Notes: a model not told the origin generated them from the letters alone. A stretch of DNA of 64,000 nt from Vineibacter terrae (GCF_008039615.1 NZ_VDUZ01000024.1:1-64000); one strand, 5' to 3'. Counted from the stretch's first letter, positions 26,800 through 36,321 are shown. Program-made: numbers and translations.

Positions 26800-27339
26800 T
26801 CAGGCCTTCCCCTGACGCTGGGCACGGTCATGCGCCTCGAGGATGATGCGGTGGGCCTCCTCGACATCGCCCCAGCCGTCGTGCCGCACCCACTTGCCGG
26901 GCTCGAGGTCCTTGTAGTGGGAGAAGAAGTGCTCGATCTGGCGCAGGGTGATGGCCGGCAGATCGGTGCAGGTGCGGATATGGTCGTAGCGCTGGGTCAG
27001 CCGCGGCGCCGGCACGGCCACGATCTTCTCGTCGCTGCCCGCCTCGTCGGTCATCCTCAGGACGCCGACGGGGCGCACCGACATCACGGCCCCGGCCACG
27101 ATCGGCCGTGTGTTGGCGATCAGCACGTCGCAGGGATCGCCGTCGCCGCACAAGGTGTGCGGGATGAAGCCGTAGTTCCCGGGATAGCGCATGGGCGTAT
27201 AGAGGAAGCGGTCCACGACCAGCGTGCCGGACTTCTTGTCCAGCTCGTACTTGATCGGCTCGCCGCCAATCGGCACCTCGACCACGACATTGACCTCGAC
27301 CGGCGGATTGGCGCCGAAGGGGATCTCTTCCAGGCGCAT
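26800..27339 (-). CDS. ppa: Inorganic pyrophosphatase
   Basis: This 179-residue family I soluble pyrophosphatase hydrolyses PPi to phosphate in the cytoplasm and so drives biosynthetic reactions. The signature GDGDPCDVL carries the metal-binding aspartates. Other conserved parts are [25 protein letters not shown] and [11 protein letters not shown]. The length is normal. The start is the only good ATG before the conserved N terminus. It is monocistronic, with an incomplete palindromic element downstream. Confidence 0.95.
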   Translation of the reverse strand: MRLEEIPFGANPPVEVNVVVEVPIGGEPIKYELDKKSGTLVVDRFLYTPMRYPGNYGFIPHTLCGDGDPCDVLIANTRPIVAGAVMSVRPVGVLRMTDEAGSDEKIVAVPAPRLTQRYDHIRTCTDLPAITLRQIEHFFSHYKDLEPGKWVRHDGWGDVEEAHRIILEAHDRAQRQGKA

Positions 27340-27439
27340 GGGGACTCCATCGTTGTTGCGGGCAACATAGCCTTACAACGGGCGTGGGCAAAGCGTCCGC
27401 GCGGTCCCGCACGGCCGCTGCATGTGGGTTTTTCCCGCG

Positions 27440-28033
27440 TCAGACCGCGTCGGGCAGGCCGTAGGCCTCCAGCCGGGCGCGCACCTGCGCCACGTTGTGG
27501 CCCAGCACGACGATGTCGTGCGTGCGGCCGGTGCTGTCACGGACATGGTCGTGCAGCAGGGCCTCGCCGCGGAAGCCGAGGCTCTCGAACAGCGCGATGG
27601 CGCCGGTCTGGTCGACGGTCATCTGCGCCGTGAGCTTCTCGAGCCCCGAGCCCAGCGCCAGCGCGAAGGTCTCCTGCGACAGCGCCCGCCCGACGCCGCG
27701 CCCGCGCAGGTCAGCCGCCACCACCATGCGGATCTCGCCGACATGCGGCGACCACGAATGCGGATCGCGCACGATGGTGCCGCATCCCACCACCCGGCCG
27801 TCCATGACGGCCAGCAGGCTGACGATCGAGCCGCGGCCGATCTCCTTGATCCAGGCGCCGAGCACCTTCGGCTCGCTGATGTTGCGCGGCAGGAACAGCA
27901 GATCGTGAACCGGAAGCGCGCGTGCGAACGCGAGCACCGCCGCTTCGTCCGCCGCCGTCATGTGGCGGAACGTGATGTCGCCGGCCTCGGTCGCCACGAC
28001 ACGCGGATAGCTTCGGGTTTCGTTCGCGCTCAT
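27440..28033 (-). CDS. GNAT family acetyltransferase coupled to phaC
   Basis: This 197-residue GNAT protein has the acetyl-CoA loop in EIRMVVAADLRGRGVGRALSQ and a terminal ALFESLGFRGEALLHDHV. Its ATG overlaps the phaC stop in an ATGA, so the two are probably translationally coupled. Substrate is unknown. The tight link to a polyhydroxyalkanoate synthase might mean regulation of the synthase or of CoA-thioester metabolism, but that is inference. Confidence 0.78.
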   Translation of the reverse strand: MSANETRSYPRVVATEAGDITFRHMTAADEAAVLAFARALPVHDLLFLPRNISEPKVLGAWIKEIGRGSIVSLLAVMDGRVVGCGTIVRDPHSWSPHVGEIRMVVAADLRGRGVGRALSQETFALALGSGLEKLTAQMTVDQTGAIALFESLGFRGEALLHDHVRDSTGRTHDIVVLGHNVAQVRARLEAYGLPDAV

Positions 28034-29112
28034 AGGGACCGCCCGCTCAGCCAGGAATCGACTTTCGGCCATAGGCGCTTCACGGCGTTGGCGCCCGCGA
28101 CCAGGCTGACATGCCCGCCCTTGAGGATGACCTCCTCCTTGTCGGCCGAGCCGACGCGGGCGATCAGATGCCTCGCCGCCTCGTAGGGCACGATGTGGTC
28201 ATGCTCGGCGACCGCATGCAGGATCGGCGCCTTGATCCCGGCCAGATCCGCCGGGTGGCCGCCGACCGACATGGTGCCGTTGAAGAGGCGGTTGTCCCAC
28301 ATCAGATCCTTGATGATCTGCCGGAAGTACTCGCCGGCGAGCGGCAGCGTGTCGGTCCCCCAGCGATCGAGCATGCGGTACGACTTCACGTACTCGTCGT
28401 TCCAGATGTTCTCCCAGAGCTGCACCTGACCGGCGGTGCGCGTCGCCGGCCGCAGCATCTCGAAGGAACTGAAGATCATCTCCGGCGGCAAGTTGCCGAC
28501 GCCGTCGACCAGCCGGTCGACGTCGAAGTAGCGACGGTCGGAAAAGCTCTGGAACAGTGTCATCTCGCGGAAGTCGATCGGCGTCGTGAAGCACACCAGG
28601 TTCTTCAGCGGCCCCTCGGGGAAGATCGAGGCATAGAGCAGCGACAGCACGCCGCCGAAGCAGTATCCGACCAGGCTGACATCGGGCTCGCCGCTGTCCT
28701 GCTGGATGTGGCGGATGCAGTCGGGGATGAATCCGAGGACGTAGTCCTCCATCCGCAGGCCCTTCTCCTCGGGCGTGGGCGCGGTCCAATCCAGCATGTA
28801 GACGTCGAAGCCGCGCTTCAGCAGGAACTCGACGAAGCTCTGCCCCGGCGTCAGGTCGAGGATGTAGCCCCGGTTCGTGGTGGCCATCACGATCAGGACC
28901 GGCACGCGGTAGAGCTCGTCGGCCAGCGGACGGTAATGGTAGAGCTTCATCGTGCCGCGGGCGTGGATCACGTCCTTGGGCGTGGAGCCCAGGACCGGCG
29001 CCCGCGAGGCAAAGTACTCGACGCCCTTGATGCTGCGCTGGATCGCGCGCTGCACCTCGGTCTGGATGCGATCGGCGACCGAGGCCGCCGTCGGCTGCGC
29101 CGCGCCGGTCAT
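28030..29112 (-). CDS. phaC: Class III poly(R)-hydroxyalkanoate synthase subunit PhaC
   Basis: This 360-residue alpha/beta-hydrolase-fold enzyme polymerises (R)-3-hydroxyacyl-CoA at the granule surface. The catalytic triad of class III synthases is visible: Cys151 in the lipase-like box GYCFGG, Asp305 in AEHDHIVP and His334 in KGGHVSL. YHYRPLADELYRVPVLIV and MLDWTAPTPEEKGLRMEDYV are typical of the family. The start is placed at MTGAAQ, which overlaps the stop of the upstream PhaE-like gene (ATGA). The length matches class III (about 355 residues), not class I. Confidence 0.92.
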   Translation of the reverse strand: MTGAAQPTAASVADRIQTEVQRAIQRSIKGVEYFASRAPVLGSTPKDVIHARGTMKLYHYRPLADELYRVPVLIVMATTNRGYILDLTPGQSFVEFLLKRGFDVYMLDWTAPTPEEKGLRMEDYVLGFIPDCIRHIQQDSGEPDVSLVGYCFGGVLSLLYASIFPEGPLKNLVCFTTPIDFREMTLFQSFSDRRYFDVDRLVDGVGNLPPEMIFSSFEMLRPATRTAGQVQLWENIWNDEYVKSYRMLDRWGTDTLPLAGEYFRQIIKDLMWDNRLFNGTMSVGGHPADLAGIKAPILHAVAEHDHIVPYEAARHLIARVGSADKEEVILKGGHVSLVAGANAVKRLWPKVDSWLSGRSL

Positions 29113-29498
29113 GACGGCGCTCCCCCCGAGGTGCCGGGCGGCCGCCGGGTGCGCGGCGGCCGCGGCATCGCCGTGGCGCGGCCTGCGGCCGCCGTGCCCT
29201 GGTGGACCTGGTAGAGCAGCGCCTTGATCTCGCTCAGCTGGGCCTCGATCGCCTGCAGGCGCTCGCCCATGTTGGCGAGCTGCGACCGGCTCGGCAGGTT
29301 CATGGCGTTGAGCTGGCGCTCCATCGCCTGCGTCAGCGCCGCCTGGGCGTTGACCGACGCGCCGGTGGCCTGGTTCATCGTGCGGCGGAAATCCTCCGAC
29401 TCCATCATGCGCTTGGCCAGGTCGTTGGTGTTCGACTCCCAGCTGCTGAGCAGCTGGCGCCAGGTGCCAAAGGGGTCTGTTTCCTTGGTGGATGTCAC
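29109..29498 (-). CDS. phaE: Short PhaE-like PHA synthase partner subunit
   Basis: This 129-residue protein starts at a GTG with a strong GGGAGGGG site; an in-frame ATG at 29534 lacks one. It is helical with a coiled-coil-like stretch (ANMGERLQAIEAQLSEIKALLYQVH) and an Arg/Pro-rich tail. The segment DPFGTWRQLLSSWESNTNDLAKRMMESEDFRRTMNQ resembles PhaE/PhaR subunits, which activate class III/IV PhaC. It is much shorter than classical PhaE (over 300 residues) and closer in size to PhaR. The gene directly overlaps phaC, supporting a partner role. The symbol is by position and weak similarity. Confidence 0.7.
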   Translation of the reverse strand: MTSTKETDPFGTWRQLLSSWESNTNDLAKRMMESEDFRRTMNQATGASVNAQAALTQAMERQLNAMNLPSRSQLANMGERLQAIEAQLSEIKALLYQVHQGTAAAGRATAMPRPPRTRRPPGTSGGAPS

Positions 29499-29768
29499 GG
29501 CGCCCCTCCCTTCCGCTTGCAACAAACGCGTCATTTTCGACGACAGTAGCAGAATCTCCCCGGGCGACCACCGACCTGCGGCGCAAAAAATGCCAACCGG
29601 ATGTCGGCAGAACGGCGCGCCGGGCGTCCTCGTGTCAAAGGCCAGACAGCGTCCAGCGTGGTGCGTATTGCTAGGAGAACAAAAAGGGTCTTCCCACAAG
29701 GGCTTGATCGCGCGCTTGTACCCCCGGCTTGGCGCAACGAGTCCCTCGACAGGAGGCGTTGCCATTCC

Positions 29769-30059
29769 ATGCCCCAAGACCTTTCTCCCGCCGAGCTTGC
29801 CGAGCTTGTGCGCGACAGATACGCCGACCGCCATGGCGGCGCCGAGCACCTGGAGCGCAGCGCCGCCTGGGATATCGCGTCGCTGACACTGGCGCTCAAG
29901 CAGGTGCAGCTCGCGAGGTCAGCCGTGCACGACCTGGCGCGGACGTCGGACCTTCCGATCACCATGGCGCTGGGCGCCGACGACAGCGAGGAGATGATCT
30001 CGCTGGAGATCGCCGAGGACGGCCTGCAGCGCACGCTCGAGGCCTTGAAGCGCCTGTGA
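29769..30059 (+). CDS. Hypothetical 96-residue helical protein
   Basis: This small, acidic, mostly helical protein has no recognised domain (SPAELAELVRDRYADRHGG, DIASLTLALKQVQLARSAV). The start is placed at MPQDLSP, with AGGAGG about 12 nt upstream; the open frame continues upstream without a better site. It is divergent from the pha operon across about 270 bp that show no other gene, so a link to granule biology is possible but unproven. Confidence 0.55.
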   Translation: MPQDLSPAELAELVRDRYADRHGGAEHLERSAAWDIASLTLALKQVQLARSAVHDLARTSDLPITMALGADDSEEMISLEIAEDGLQRTLEALKRL

Positions 30060-30131
30060 TACCCAGCACCGGCCGGCGCCATCGGTCCTGCCTTCGCAGG
30101 CCAGGCACGGCCTTCATCCTGAGAAGCGGAC

Positions 30132-30443
30132 ATGGATTCGCACGACGACGATCTCATGAATTTCGCAATGCACGGGGCGCCACCGCTGCCTGGCGCCGGC
30201 GATCAAGGCCATGTCGAGGATGACGGCGCGCGCATCTGGCACGCCACCTACGGCACAGGCCCTGCCGTCGTCCTGCTGCATGGCGGCCTGGGGCATAGCG
30301 GCAACTGGGGCCATCAGGTCCCGGCGCTGGTCGACGCCGGCTACCGCGTGGTGCTGCTGCCCGGAGTCAGCCATTTCGCGCCGCTGCAGCGCCCAGCGCT
30401 GTTCAATGGCGCGGTACGCGCGTTCCTCGACAAGGTTGTCTGA
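30132..30443 (+). pseudogene. Alpha/beta hydrolase with an internal deletion
   Basis: This 103-residue frame keeps the N-terminal hydrolase strand and oxyanion segment (ARIWHATYGTGPAVVLLHGG, then HSGNWGHQVPALVDAGYRVV) and the C-terminal His region (LLPGVSHFAPLQRPALFNGA, then AFLDKVV). About 150 residues between them are missing, including the nucleophile elbow and the acid residue. The join is in frame, between AGYRVV and LLPGVSH. The product cannot have normal hydrolase activity. It is probably a recent in-frame deletion; expression as a short protein cannot be excluded. Confidence 0.7.
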
Positions 30444-30452
30444 GAGGCGGCG

Positions 30453-32147
30453 CTACTTGCCCGCGGTCATCAGCTGCCTGGCGGCGGCGCGGGCGGCATC
30501 GGTGATGGCGGCGCCGGACAGCATGCGAGCCACCTCCTCCAGGCGAGCGGCGCGGTCGAGCGCCAGGACCTCGCTGGCGGCCTTGGCCCGGCCGGTGGTC
30601 TTGCGGATCAGCCAGTGATGGTCGGCCAGCGCCGCGACCTGCGGCGAATGGGTCACCACCAGCACCTGCAGCGACCTCGCCAACCGGCGCAGGCGATCGC
30701 CGACCGCGGCCGCGGTCGCGCCGCCGATGCCGCTGTCGACCTCGTCGAAGACCAGGGTGCGCGCATCGCCGACCTTGGCCAGCGCCAGCTTCAGCGCCAG
30801 CATGAAACGCGACAGCTCGCCGCCCGAGGCGATCTTGCCGATCGGGCCCGGCGCCATGCCGGGATTGGTGGCGACCAGGAACTCGACGCGGTCGGTGCCG
30901 TGGCTGCCCCAATCCTTGTCGGCCTGCGCCTCCAGCCGCGTGACGAACCTGGCGCGCTCCAGCTTCAGCGGCGGCAGCTCGGCGCTCACCGTCCTGTCGA
31001 GCCTGGTGGCGGCCTTGGCCCGCCCCGCCGACAGCGCCCGCGCCGCCGCGACGAACGCCTCGCGCGCCTGCGTCGCTTGCGCCGCCAGCGCGCGCTGGCG
31101 CGCATCGCCGTCGTCGAGCGCGGCAAGCTGCTCGGCCATGCGCTCGCGCAGGCCGGCCAGGCCGCCCACCGTCGTGCCGTGCTTGCGCGCGGCGGCGCGC
31201 AAGGCGAACAGGCGCTCCTCGATCTTCTCCAGCCGTGCCGGATCGGCATCCAGCGCATCGCGCGCCTGCTCGAGCTGGGCCGCGGCCTCGGTCGCCTCCG
31301 ACAGCGCGCGCTCCAGCGCCGACAGCGCCGCGTCGAGCCGGCCACCGGCCGGCGCCGCCTGCCGCTCGACCAGGCGGTGGGCGTGGCGCAGCGCCGCTGC
31401 GCCGCCCTTGTCGTTCTCCAGCTCGGCCAGGGCCGCGACCACGGCCTCGCCCACCGCCGCGCCGTGGCGCAGCAGCTGGCGCTCGGCAGCCAGCCGGTCC
31501 TCGTCGTCGGCCTTGGGCGCGAGCTTCTCCAGCTCGGCCACGGCATGACGCAGATACTCTTCCTCGCGGCGCGCCTGCTCGAAGGCAGCTTCTGCCGCCC
31601 GGCGCGCCGCCTCGGCCGTGCGCCAGGCGTTCCACGCCGCCTCGACCTTGGCCGCATCGGCACCGAGGCCGCCGAAGGCATCGAGCGTGGCGCGGTGGTT
31701 CACCGGCACCAGCAGGCCGTGCTGCTCGAACTGACCCTGGATCTCGACCAGGGTCTCGCCCAGCCGCTTCAGCAGGCCGATCGAGGCGGGCTGGTCGTTG
31801 ACGAAAGCGCGGCCGCGGCCGTCGGCCCCCACCAGGCGGCGCAGGAGCAAGGTGGCGCCTTCGTCGACGATGCCCTGCTCGGCCAGGATCGCGTGCGCGG
31901 GGTGGTCGTCGGCCAGCGAGAACTCGGCGCCGACCACGGCCTGGGCCGCGCCCGGCCGCACGATGCCGCTGCCGGCGCGGCCGCCCAGCGACAGGCTGAA
32001 GGCGTCGAGCAGGATCGACTTGCCGGCGCCGGTCTCGCCCGTCAGCACGCCCAGGCCGGACGCCGTGCCCGGCTTGCCCGGCACGGGGAAGGCCAGATCG
32101 AGCTTCTCGATCAGGACGAAGTCGCGGATGGAAAGGCCGAGCAGCAT
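30453..32147 (-). CDS. recN: DNA repair protein RecN
   Basis: This 564-residue SMC-like ATPase acts in double-strand break repair. It has an N-terminal Walker A in LTGETGAGKSILLDAFSL, QGQFEQHGLLVP, long coiled-coil arms rich in Ala/Glu/Arg, and C-terminal motifs ASGGELSRFMLALK (signature) and LVFDEVDSGIGGATAAAVG (Walker B), then VVTHSPQVAALADHHW. It follows bamD by about 50 bp, the usual position in alphaproteobacteria. Confidence 0.95.
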   Translation of the reverse strand: MLLGLSIRDFVLIEKLDLAFPVPGKPGTASGLGVLTGETGAGKSILLDAFSLSLGGRAGSGIVRPGAAQAVVGAEFSLADDHPAHAILAEQGIVDEGATLLLRRLVGADGRGRAFVNDQPASIGLLKRLGETLVEIQGQFEQHGLLVPVNHRATLDAFGGLGADAAKVEAAWNAWRTAEAARRAAEAAFEQARREEEYLRHAVAELEKLAPKADDEDRLAAERQLLRHGAAVGEAVVAALAELENDKGGAAALRHAHRLVERQAAPAGGRLDAALSALERALSEATEAAAQLEQARDALDADPARLEKIEERLFALRAAARKHGTTVGGLAGLRERMAEQLAALDDGDARQRALAAQATQAREAFVAAARALSAGRAKAATRLDRTVSAELPPLKLERARFVTRLEAQADKDWGSHGTDRVEFLVATNPGMAPGPIGKIASGGELSRFMLALKLALAKVGDARTLVFDEVDSGIGGATAAAVGDRLRRLARSLQVLVVTHSPQVAALADHHWLIRKTTGRAKAASEVLALDRAARLEEVARMLSGAAITDAARAAARQLMTAGK

Positions 32148-32163
32148 CGCAGCACGCTACTCC

Positions 32164-32191
32164 CCTTCTCCCCGCCTGCGCGGGAAGAAGG
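32164..32191. other. Stem-loop between bamD and recN
   Basis: CCTTCTCCCCGC and GCGGGAAGAAGG pair at 11 of 12 positions around a CTGC loop. There is no T-run on either strand, so it is more likely an mRNA-stability or processing hairpin, or a remnant of the CTCTCCCGC repeat family, than an intrinsic terminator. Confidence 0.5.
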
Positions 32192-32197
32192 CTGCTC

Positions 32198-33046
32198 TCA
32201 GAAAACCGATTTCCACATCCGATTCAGCCATGAGCCCTCGTGCCGCTCGGGCCGCAGGTCGACGCCTTCCAGCAGGTAGTAGGAGTCGGCGTACCAGTCG
32301 CTGCCCGGGTAGTTGTGGCCCAGCACGGCGGCGGCCGTCTGGGCTTCGTCGTGCACACCCAGCGCCAGGTAGCACTCGACCAGCCGATGCAGCGCCTCGG
32401 GCGTGTGCGTGGTGGTCTGGTAGCGCTCGATCACCTGCCGGTAACGGTTGATCGCGCCGACATACTGGCGCTGCGACTGGTAGAAGCGGCCGACATCCAT
32501 CTCCTTGCCGCCGAGATGGTCGATGGCGAGGTCGACCTTGAGGCGGGCGTCGCGGGCATAGGCGGTCTCGGGGAAGCGCTTCGTCACCTCGGCCAGCGCG
32601 TTCAGCGCCTGCTCGGTGATGCGCTGGTCGCGGCCGACATCGGCGATCTGCTCGTAGTAGCACAGCGCCTTCAGGTAATAGGCGTAGGCGACATCACGAT
32701 GGCCGGGATGGAGCTGGATGAAGCGGTCCAGCGCCAGGATGGCGTCGTCGTACTTGTTGGCCTGGTAGTACGAGAAGGCGGCCATGAGCTGCGCCTTGGT
32801 CGCCCACACCGAGTACGGGTGCTGGCGGTCGACCTCCTCGAACCCCTTGGCCGCGGTCTTGTACTCACCCGCCCCCAGCGAATCGAGGGCGTTGTTGTAC
32901 AGCTTCTCGACCGGCTGCTCGACATAGGCCTTGTCGTCGTCGTCCTTGCTGCTGCACGCCACCAATGCCAGCGCGCACGCTGCCCCGAGCACGGCCGCCC
33001 GACAGGCTCGCATGGCGGTTCGGATCGGGGCGTACGACATCATCAT
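32198..33046 (-). CDS. bamD: Outer membrane assembly lipoprotein BamD
   Basis: This 282-residue lipoprotein has a lipobox ALVAC near residue 31 and TPR-type helices (LYNNALDSLGAGEYKTAAKG, YPGSDWYADSYYLL). It is part of the BAM complex that folds outer-membrane beta-barrels, and acts in the periplasm anchored to the outer membrane. GGAGAG lies 7 nt before the ATG. Its place after ftsZ is conserved in alphaproteobacteria, but here the usual lpxC between them is missing. Confidence 0.93.
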   Translation of the reverse strand: MMMSYAPIRTAMRACRAAVLGAACALALVACSSKDDDDKAYVEQPVEKLYNNALDSLGAGEYKTAAKGFEEVDRQHPYSVWATKAQLMAAFSYYQANKYDDAILALDRFIQLHPGHRDVAYAYYLKALCYYEQIADVGRDQRITEQALNALAEVTKRFPETAYARDARLKVDLAIDHLGGKEMDVGRFYQSQRQYVGAINRYRQVIERYQTTTHTPEALHRLVECYLALGVHDEAQTAAAVLGHNYPGSDWYADSYYLLEGVDLRPERHEGSWLNRMWKSVF

Positions 33047-33152
33047 GGACCGGCTCTCCAGGGATCGGCAGCGCGACGGGTGTAGCGGTTTATACCATGA
33101 GGGGGAAGCAGGCTATGCCTCCGCTGCCCGCGCGTCGTCGGGCGGAAGGCGC

Positions 33153-33180
33153 AAAAAATCGGGGACCTTGCGGCCCCCGA
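33153..33180 (-). terminator. Rho-independent terminator of ftsZ
   Basis: A 9-bp stem TCGGGGGCC / GGTCCCCGA with a GCAA tetraloop is followed by six T residues on the minus strand, about 30 bp after the ftsZ stop. It should end the dcw transcript before bamD. Confidence 0.88.
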
Positions 33181-33208
33181 GTCTCGTCTTGTGGAGAAAC
33201 ACCAACGG

Positions 33209-34942
33209 TCAGTTGGCCTGGCGCCGCAAGAAAGCCGGAATCTGCAGATCGTCCTCGTCGCGGGCCGCCTTGGCGCGGTCGGCCGAATCGAGGCCGGCGA
33301 TCTTGGGCTGCGCCGAGGCCACCGGACGCAGCGGCGTGGGCGCCGGGGCCGGTGGGTCGGCCGGGCGCGTGCCGATCACCGGCTCGACCTGCAGCGCCGC
33401 CGCCGGTCCCGGCGGACGGCCGCCGCCCACCAGCCCGGTGATGCGCTGGAAGATATTGGGGCTGCGGGCTGCCTCGCTCCGCGACGCCGCCGTTGCTGCC
33501 GCCGCCGCCGCCGGGCGCGATACCGGCGTCGGCCGTGTCGACAGGCGCCAATCGTGCTGGGACGGCGCCCGCGCCGCGGGCGGGACCGCGGCAACGGCCG
33601 GCGCAGCTGCGACCGCCGCCGCCGGCTGGACCAGCGGCAGCTCGCCTTCGTGATGCGGTGCCGGCGCTGGCGCGGCGGCCATGGGCTCTTCATACACGGC
33701 AAGCGCCGGCGCTTCGGCCACAGCCGCGACCGGCTCGACCGCTGCCACCGGCGGCGGTGGCGCGGCTGCCACCACGGGCGCAGCTTCGACCGGAGCGGGA
33801 GCCGGGGCCGCGGCCACCGGCATCGGCGCCGGCGCCGGCGCATAGGCCGCCATGGGCGCCATCACCGGCGTGCCCCCCACCGGGCGTGCCACGCGCTGCT
33901 GCAGGTGCGGCTGGCCGGTCGGCAGGTTGGGCCGGTCGATGGTGAGATACTTCGGCTCGGGCTGGTGCATGACCGCCGCCGAGATGCCGGTGGCAACCAC
34001 CGACACGCGCATGCGGCCCTGCATGCCGGCGTCGAAGGTCGAGCCGAAGATGATGTCGGCGTCGGGGTCGACTTCCTCGCGGATGCGGTTGGCGGCCTCG
34101 TCGACCTCCAGCAGGGTCATGTCGAGCCCGCCGGTGATGTTGATCAGCACACCCTTGGCGCCCTTCATCGAGGAGTCCTCGAGCAGCGGGTTGGAGATCG
34201 CCGCCTCGGCCGCCGCCTTGGCGCGGTCGGAGCCTTCGGCCTCGCCAGTCCCCATCATCGCCTTGCCCATCTCGCCCATCACGGTGCGGATGTCGGCAAA
34301 GTCGAGGTTGATCAGGCCGGGCATCACCATCAGGTCGGTGACGCCGCGCACGCCCGAGTAGAGCACATCATCCGCCATCTTGAAGGCGTCGGCGAACGTC
34401 GTCTTCTCGTTGGCGATCTTGAACAGGTTCTGGTTGGGAATGATGATCAGCGTGTCGACGAACTTCTCGAGCTCGATGATGCCGTCGTCGGCCATCGCCA
34501 TGCGCCGGCGACCCTCGAAGTGGAACGGCTTGGTCACCACGCCGACCGTGAGGATGCCCTGGTCGCGCGCCGCCTGGGCGATCACCGGCGCCGCACCGGT
34601 GCCCGTGCCGCCGCCCATGCCGGCGGTGACGAACACCATGTTGGAGCCTTCGAGCGCCTTCATCAGCTCGGGCAGCGCCTCCTCGGCGGCCTGCTTGCCC
34701 ACTCCCGGCCGCGCGCCGGCGCCCAGGCCCTGGGTGATGCTGATGCCGAGCTGGATGCGGCGGTCGGCCAGCGACTGGCCGAGCGCCTGCGCGTCGGTGT
34801 TGGCGACGACGAACTCGACGCCCTCCAGCGACGACGAGATCATGTTGTTGACGGCGTTGCCGCCGGCCCCACCGACGCCGATGACGGTGATGCGTGGCTT
34901 GAGGTCGGACTCCGACTGTGGGAGCGACAGGCTGATTGTCAT
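33209..34942 (-). CDS. ftsZ: Cell division GTPase FtsZ
   Basis: This 577-residue tubulin homologue polymerises into the Z ring. The GTP-binding fold shows [14 protein letters not shown], the signature [10 protein letters not shown] near residue 105, and the synergy loop [11 protein letters not shown]. After about residue 330 comes a long linker rich in Ala/Pro. The C terminus [13 protein letters not shown] is the conserved peptide that binds FtsA and membrane tethers. The ATG at 34942 is preferred (GGAG 8 nt away) over one 6 nt upstream. The protein is long because of the linker, which is common in alphaproteobacteria. Confidence 0.96.
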   Translation of the reverse strand: MTISLSLPQSESDLKPRITVIGVGGAGGNAVNNMISSSLEGVEFVVANTDAQALGQSLADRRIQLGISITQGLGAGARPGVGKQAAEEALPELMKALEGSNMVFVTAGMGGGTGTGAAPVIAQAARDQGILTVGVVTKPFHFEGRRRMAMADDGIIELEKFVDTLIIIPNQNLFKIANEKTTFADAFKMADDVLYSGVRGVTDLMVMPGLINLDFADIRTVMGEMGKAMMGTGEAEGSDRAKAAAEAAISNPLLEDSSMKGAKGVLINITGGLDMTLLEVDEAANRIREEVDPDADIIFGSTFDAGMQGRMRVSVVATGISAAVMHQPEPKYLTIDRPNLPTGQPHLQQRVARPVGGTPVMAPMAAYAPAPAPMPVAAAPAPAPVEAAPVVAAAPPPPVAAVEPVAAVAEAPALAVYEEPMAAAPAPAPHHEGELPLVQPAAAVAAAPAVAAVPPAARAPSQHDWRLSTRPTPVSRPAAAAAATAASRSEAARSPNIFQRITGLVGGGRPPGPAAALQVEPVIGTRPADPPAPAPTPLRPVASAQPKIAGLDSADRAKAARDEDDLQIPAFLRRQAN

Positions 34943-35082
34943 TGGCATATCTCCAGGCGAAGACGAGGGGGTTATCTGCGTCGGAGCCGCCGCGATCCCT
35001 CGATTGGTTGGAGATCTTCGACGACACCGGCCCTTGTTTTACGAGGCCGTTAGGGATTGCCAGTCCCGATACAGATTCTAGA

Positions 35083-36321
35083 CTAAAAATTATCCCGTAT
35101 CCAACTGCCAATTCGGCCGAAGCGGCTGGCCGGCACTTCCGCCGGTGGATTTTGCGCCTGGCTCACCGCCTGGACCTGCTGCGCCGCATGGATCAGCAGG
35201 CCGGCGCAGCCGGCGAAGGGCGGCCCGGCCAGCGACTCGGCCAGACCCGCCATGCGCAGCGGCCCGCCGAGGCGGACCTTCTTGTTGAGGATCTCGCTGG
35301 CGATCTCCGGCAGCCCGTCGAGCTGGCTGGCACCGCCCACCAGCACGGCGCGGCCGCCGGCGAGCCGCCCGATGCCGCTCGCTTCCAGCCGGCTGCGCAC
35401 CAGCTCGAAGGTCTCCTCGATGCGCGGCCGGATGATGCCGACAAGGATCGAGCGCGGCACGTGGTTGGGCGTCGTGCGCTCGTGCTCGCCGATCAGCGGC
35501 ACGTCGATGATGTCGTATTCGTCGTTGGGCCGGGCGCGGGCGCGGCCGATCAGCGTCTTCATCCGCTCGGCGTCGGCGATCGGCGTCGACAGGCCGCGCG
35601 CGATGTCGCTGGTGACGTGGCTGCCGCCGATCGGGATCGAATCGACATGCACGAGGTAGTCTTCGTAGAAGACCGCGATCGAGGTGGTGCCGCCGCCCAT
35701 GTCGACCAGCGTCGCGCCCAGCTTGCGCTCGTCGGGCACCAGCGTGGCGAGGCCGGCGGCATAGGGCGTCGCGACCCGGTCGGCGATGTCGAGATGGGCG
35801 CGCTTGATGCACACCGCGAGGTTGCGCATGGCGCCGGTGGCCGCGGTCACCAAATGGACATCGACCCCCAGCCGCTCGCCATACATGCCGCGCGGCTCGA
35901 TCACCTGGCTGCCGTCGATCTGGTAGCCGATGGGCAGGGTGTGGATAAGGTCGCGGTCCGACGTCTCGGCCGGCAGATGAATCTGCGACAGCAGCCGGCG
36001 CACGTCGCGCTCGCCGATCTCGTGATGGCCGACCTGCACCTCCAGCGTCTGGTTGTGCGATGCCGGCTGCCCCCCGCCGACGCCGACGATCACCTCGCGG
36101 ATGGTCTCGCCGCACATCTCCTCGGCGGCGCTGACGGCCGACGAGATCGCCCGCGTCGCCTGCTCCATGTCGACGATGTTGCCGGAGCGCAGTCCTGCCG
36201 CGGCGTGATGCCCGATGCCGATCACGCGCAACCCAGCCCCGTCGACGCGCGCGACAAAACAGACGACCTTGCTCGTTCCGATATCGAGCGCCGCAACAAT
36301 CCCGTTTCTTGCTTTTGCCAC
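35083..36321 (-). CDS. ftsA: Cell division ATPase FtsA
   Basis: This 412-residue actin-like protein tethers FtsZ to the membrane. It has VAALDIGTSKVVCFVARV, VDMGGGTTSIAVF (phosphate loop), VLVGGASQLDG and the C-terminal amphipathic helix region ending RFGRIGSWIRDNF. The start is a GTG with GGAG 8 nt upstream. It follows ftsQ by 17 bp, and about 140 bp separate it from ftsZ, enough for an extra ftsZ promoter, though none was convincing. Confidence 0.95.
   Translation of the reverse strand: MAKARNGIVAALDIGTSKVVCFVARVDGAGLRVIGIGHHAAAGLRSGNIVDMEQATRAISSAVSAAEEMCGETIREVIVGVGGGQPASHNQTLEVQVGHHEIGERDVRRLLSQIHLPAETSDRDLIHTLPIGYQIDGSQVIEPRGMYGERLGVDVHLVTAATGAMRNLAVCIKRAHLDIADRVATPYAAGLATLVPDERKLGATLVDMGGGTTSIAVFYEDYLVHVDSIPIGGSHVTSDIARGLSTPIADAERMKTLIGRARARPNDEYDIIDVPLIGEHERTTPNHVPRSILVGIIRPRIEETFELVRSRLEASGIGRLAGGRAVLVGGASQLDGLPEIASEILNKKVRLGGPLRMAGLAESLAGPPFAGCAGLLIHAAQQVQAVSQAQNPPAEVPASRFGRIGSWIRDNF

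Noticed and set aside
33191-35053. 620-codon plus-strand frame opposite ftsZ
   Set aside because: Antisense to a clear FtsZ with GTPase signature and conserved C-terminal peptide; composition is of shadow type (Arg, His, Gly).
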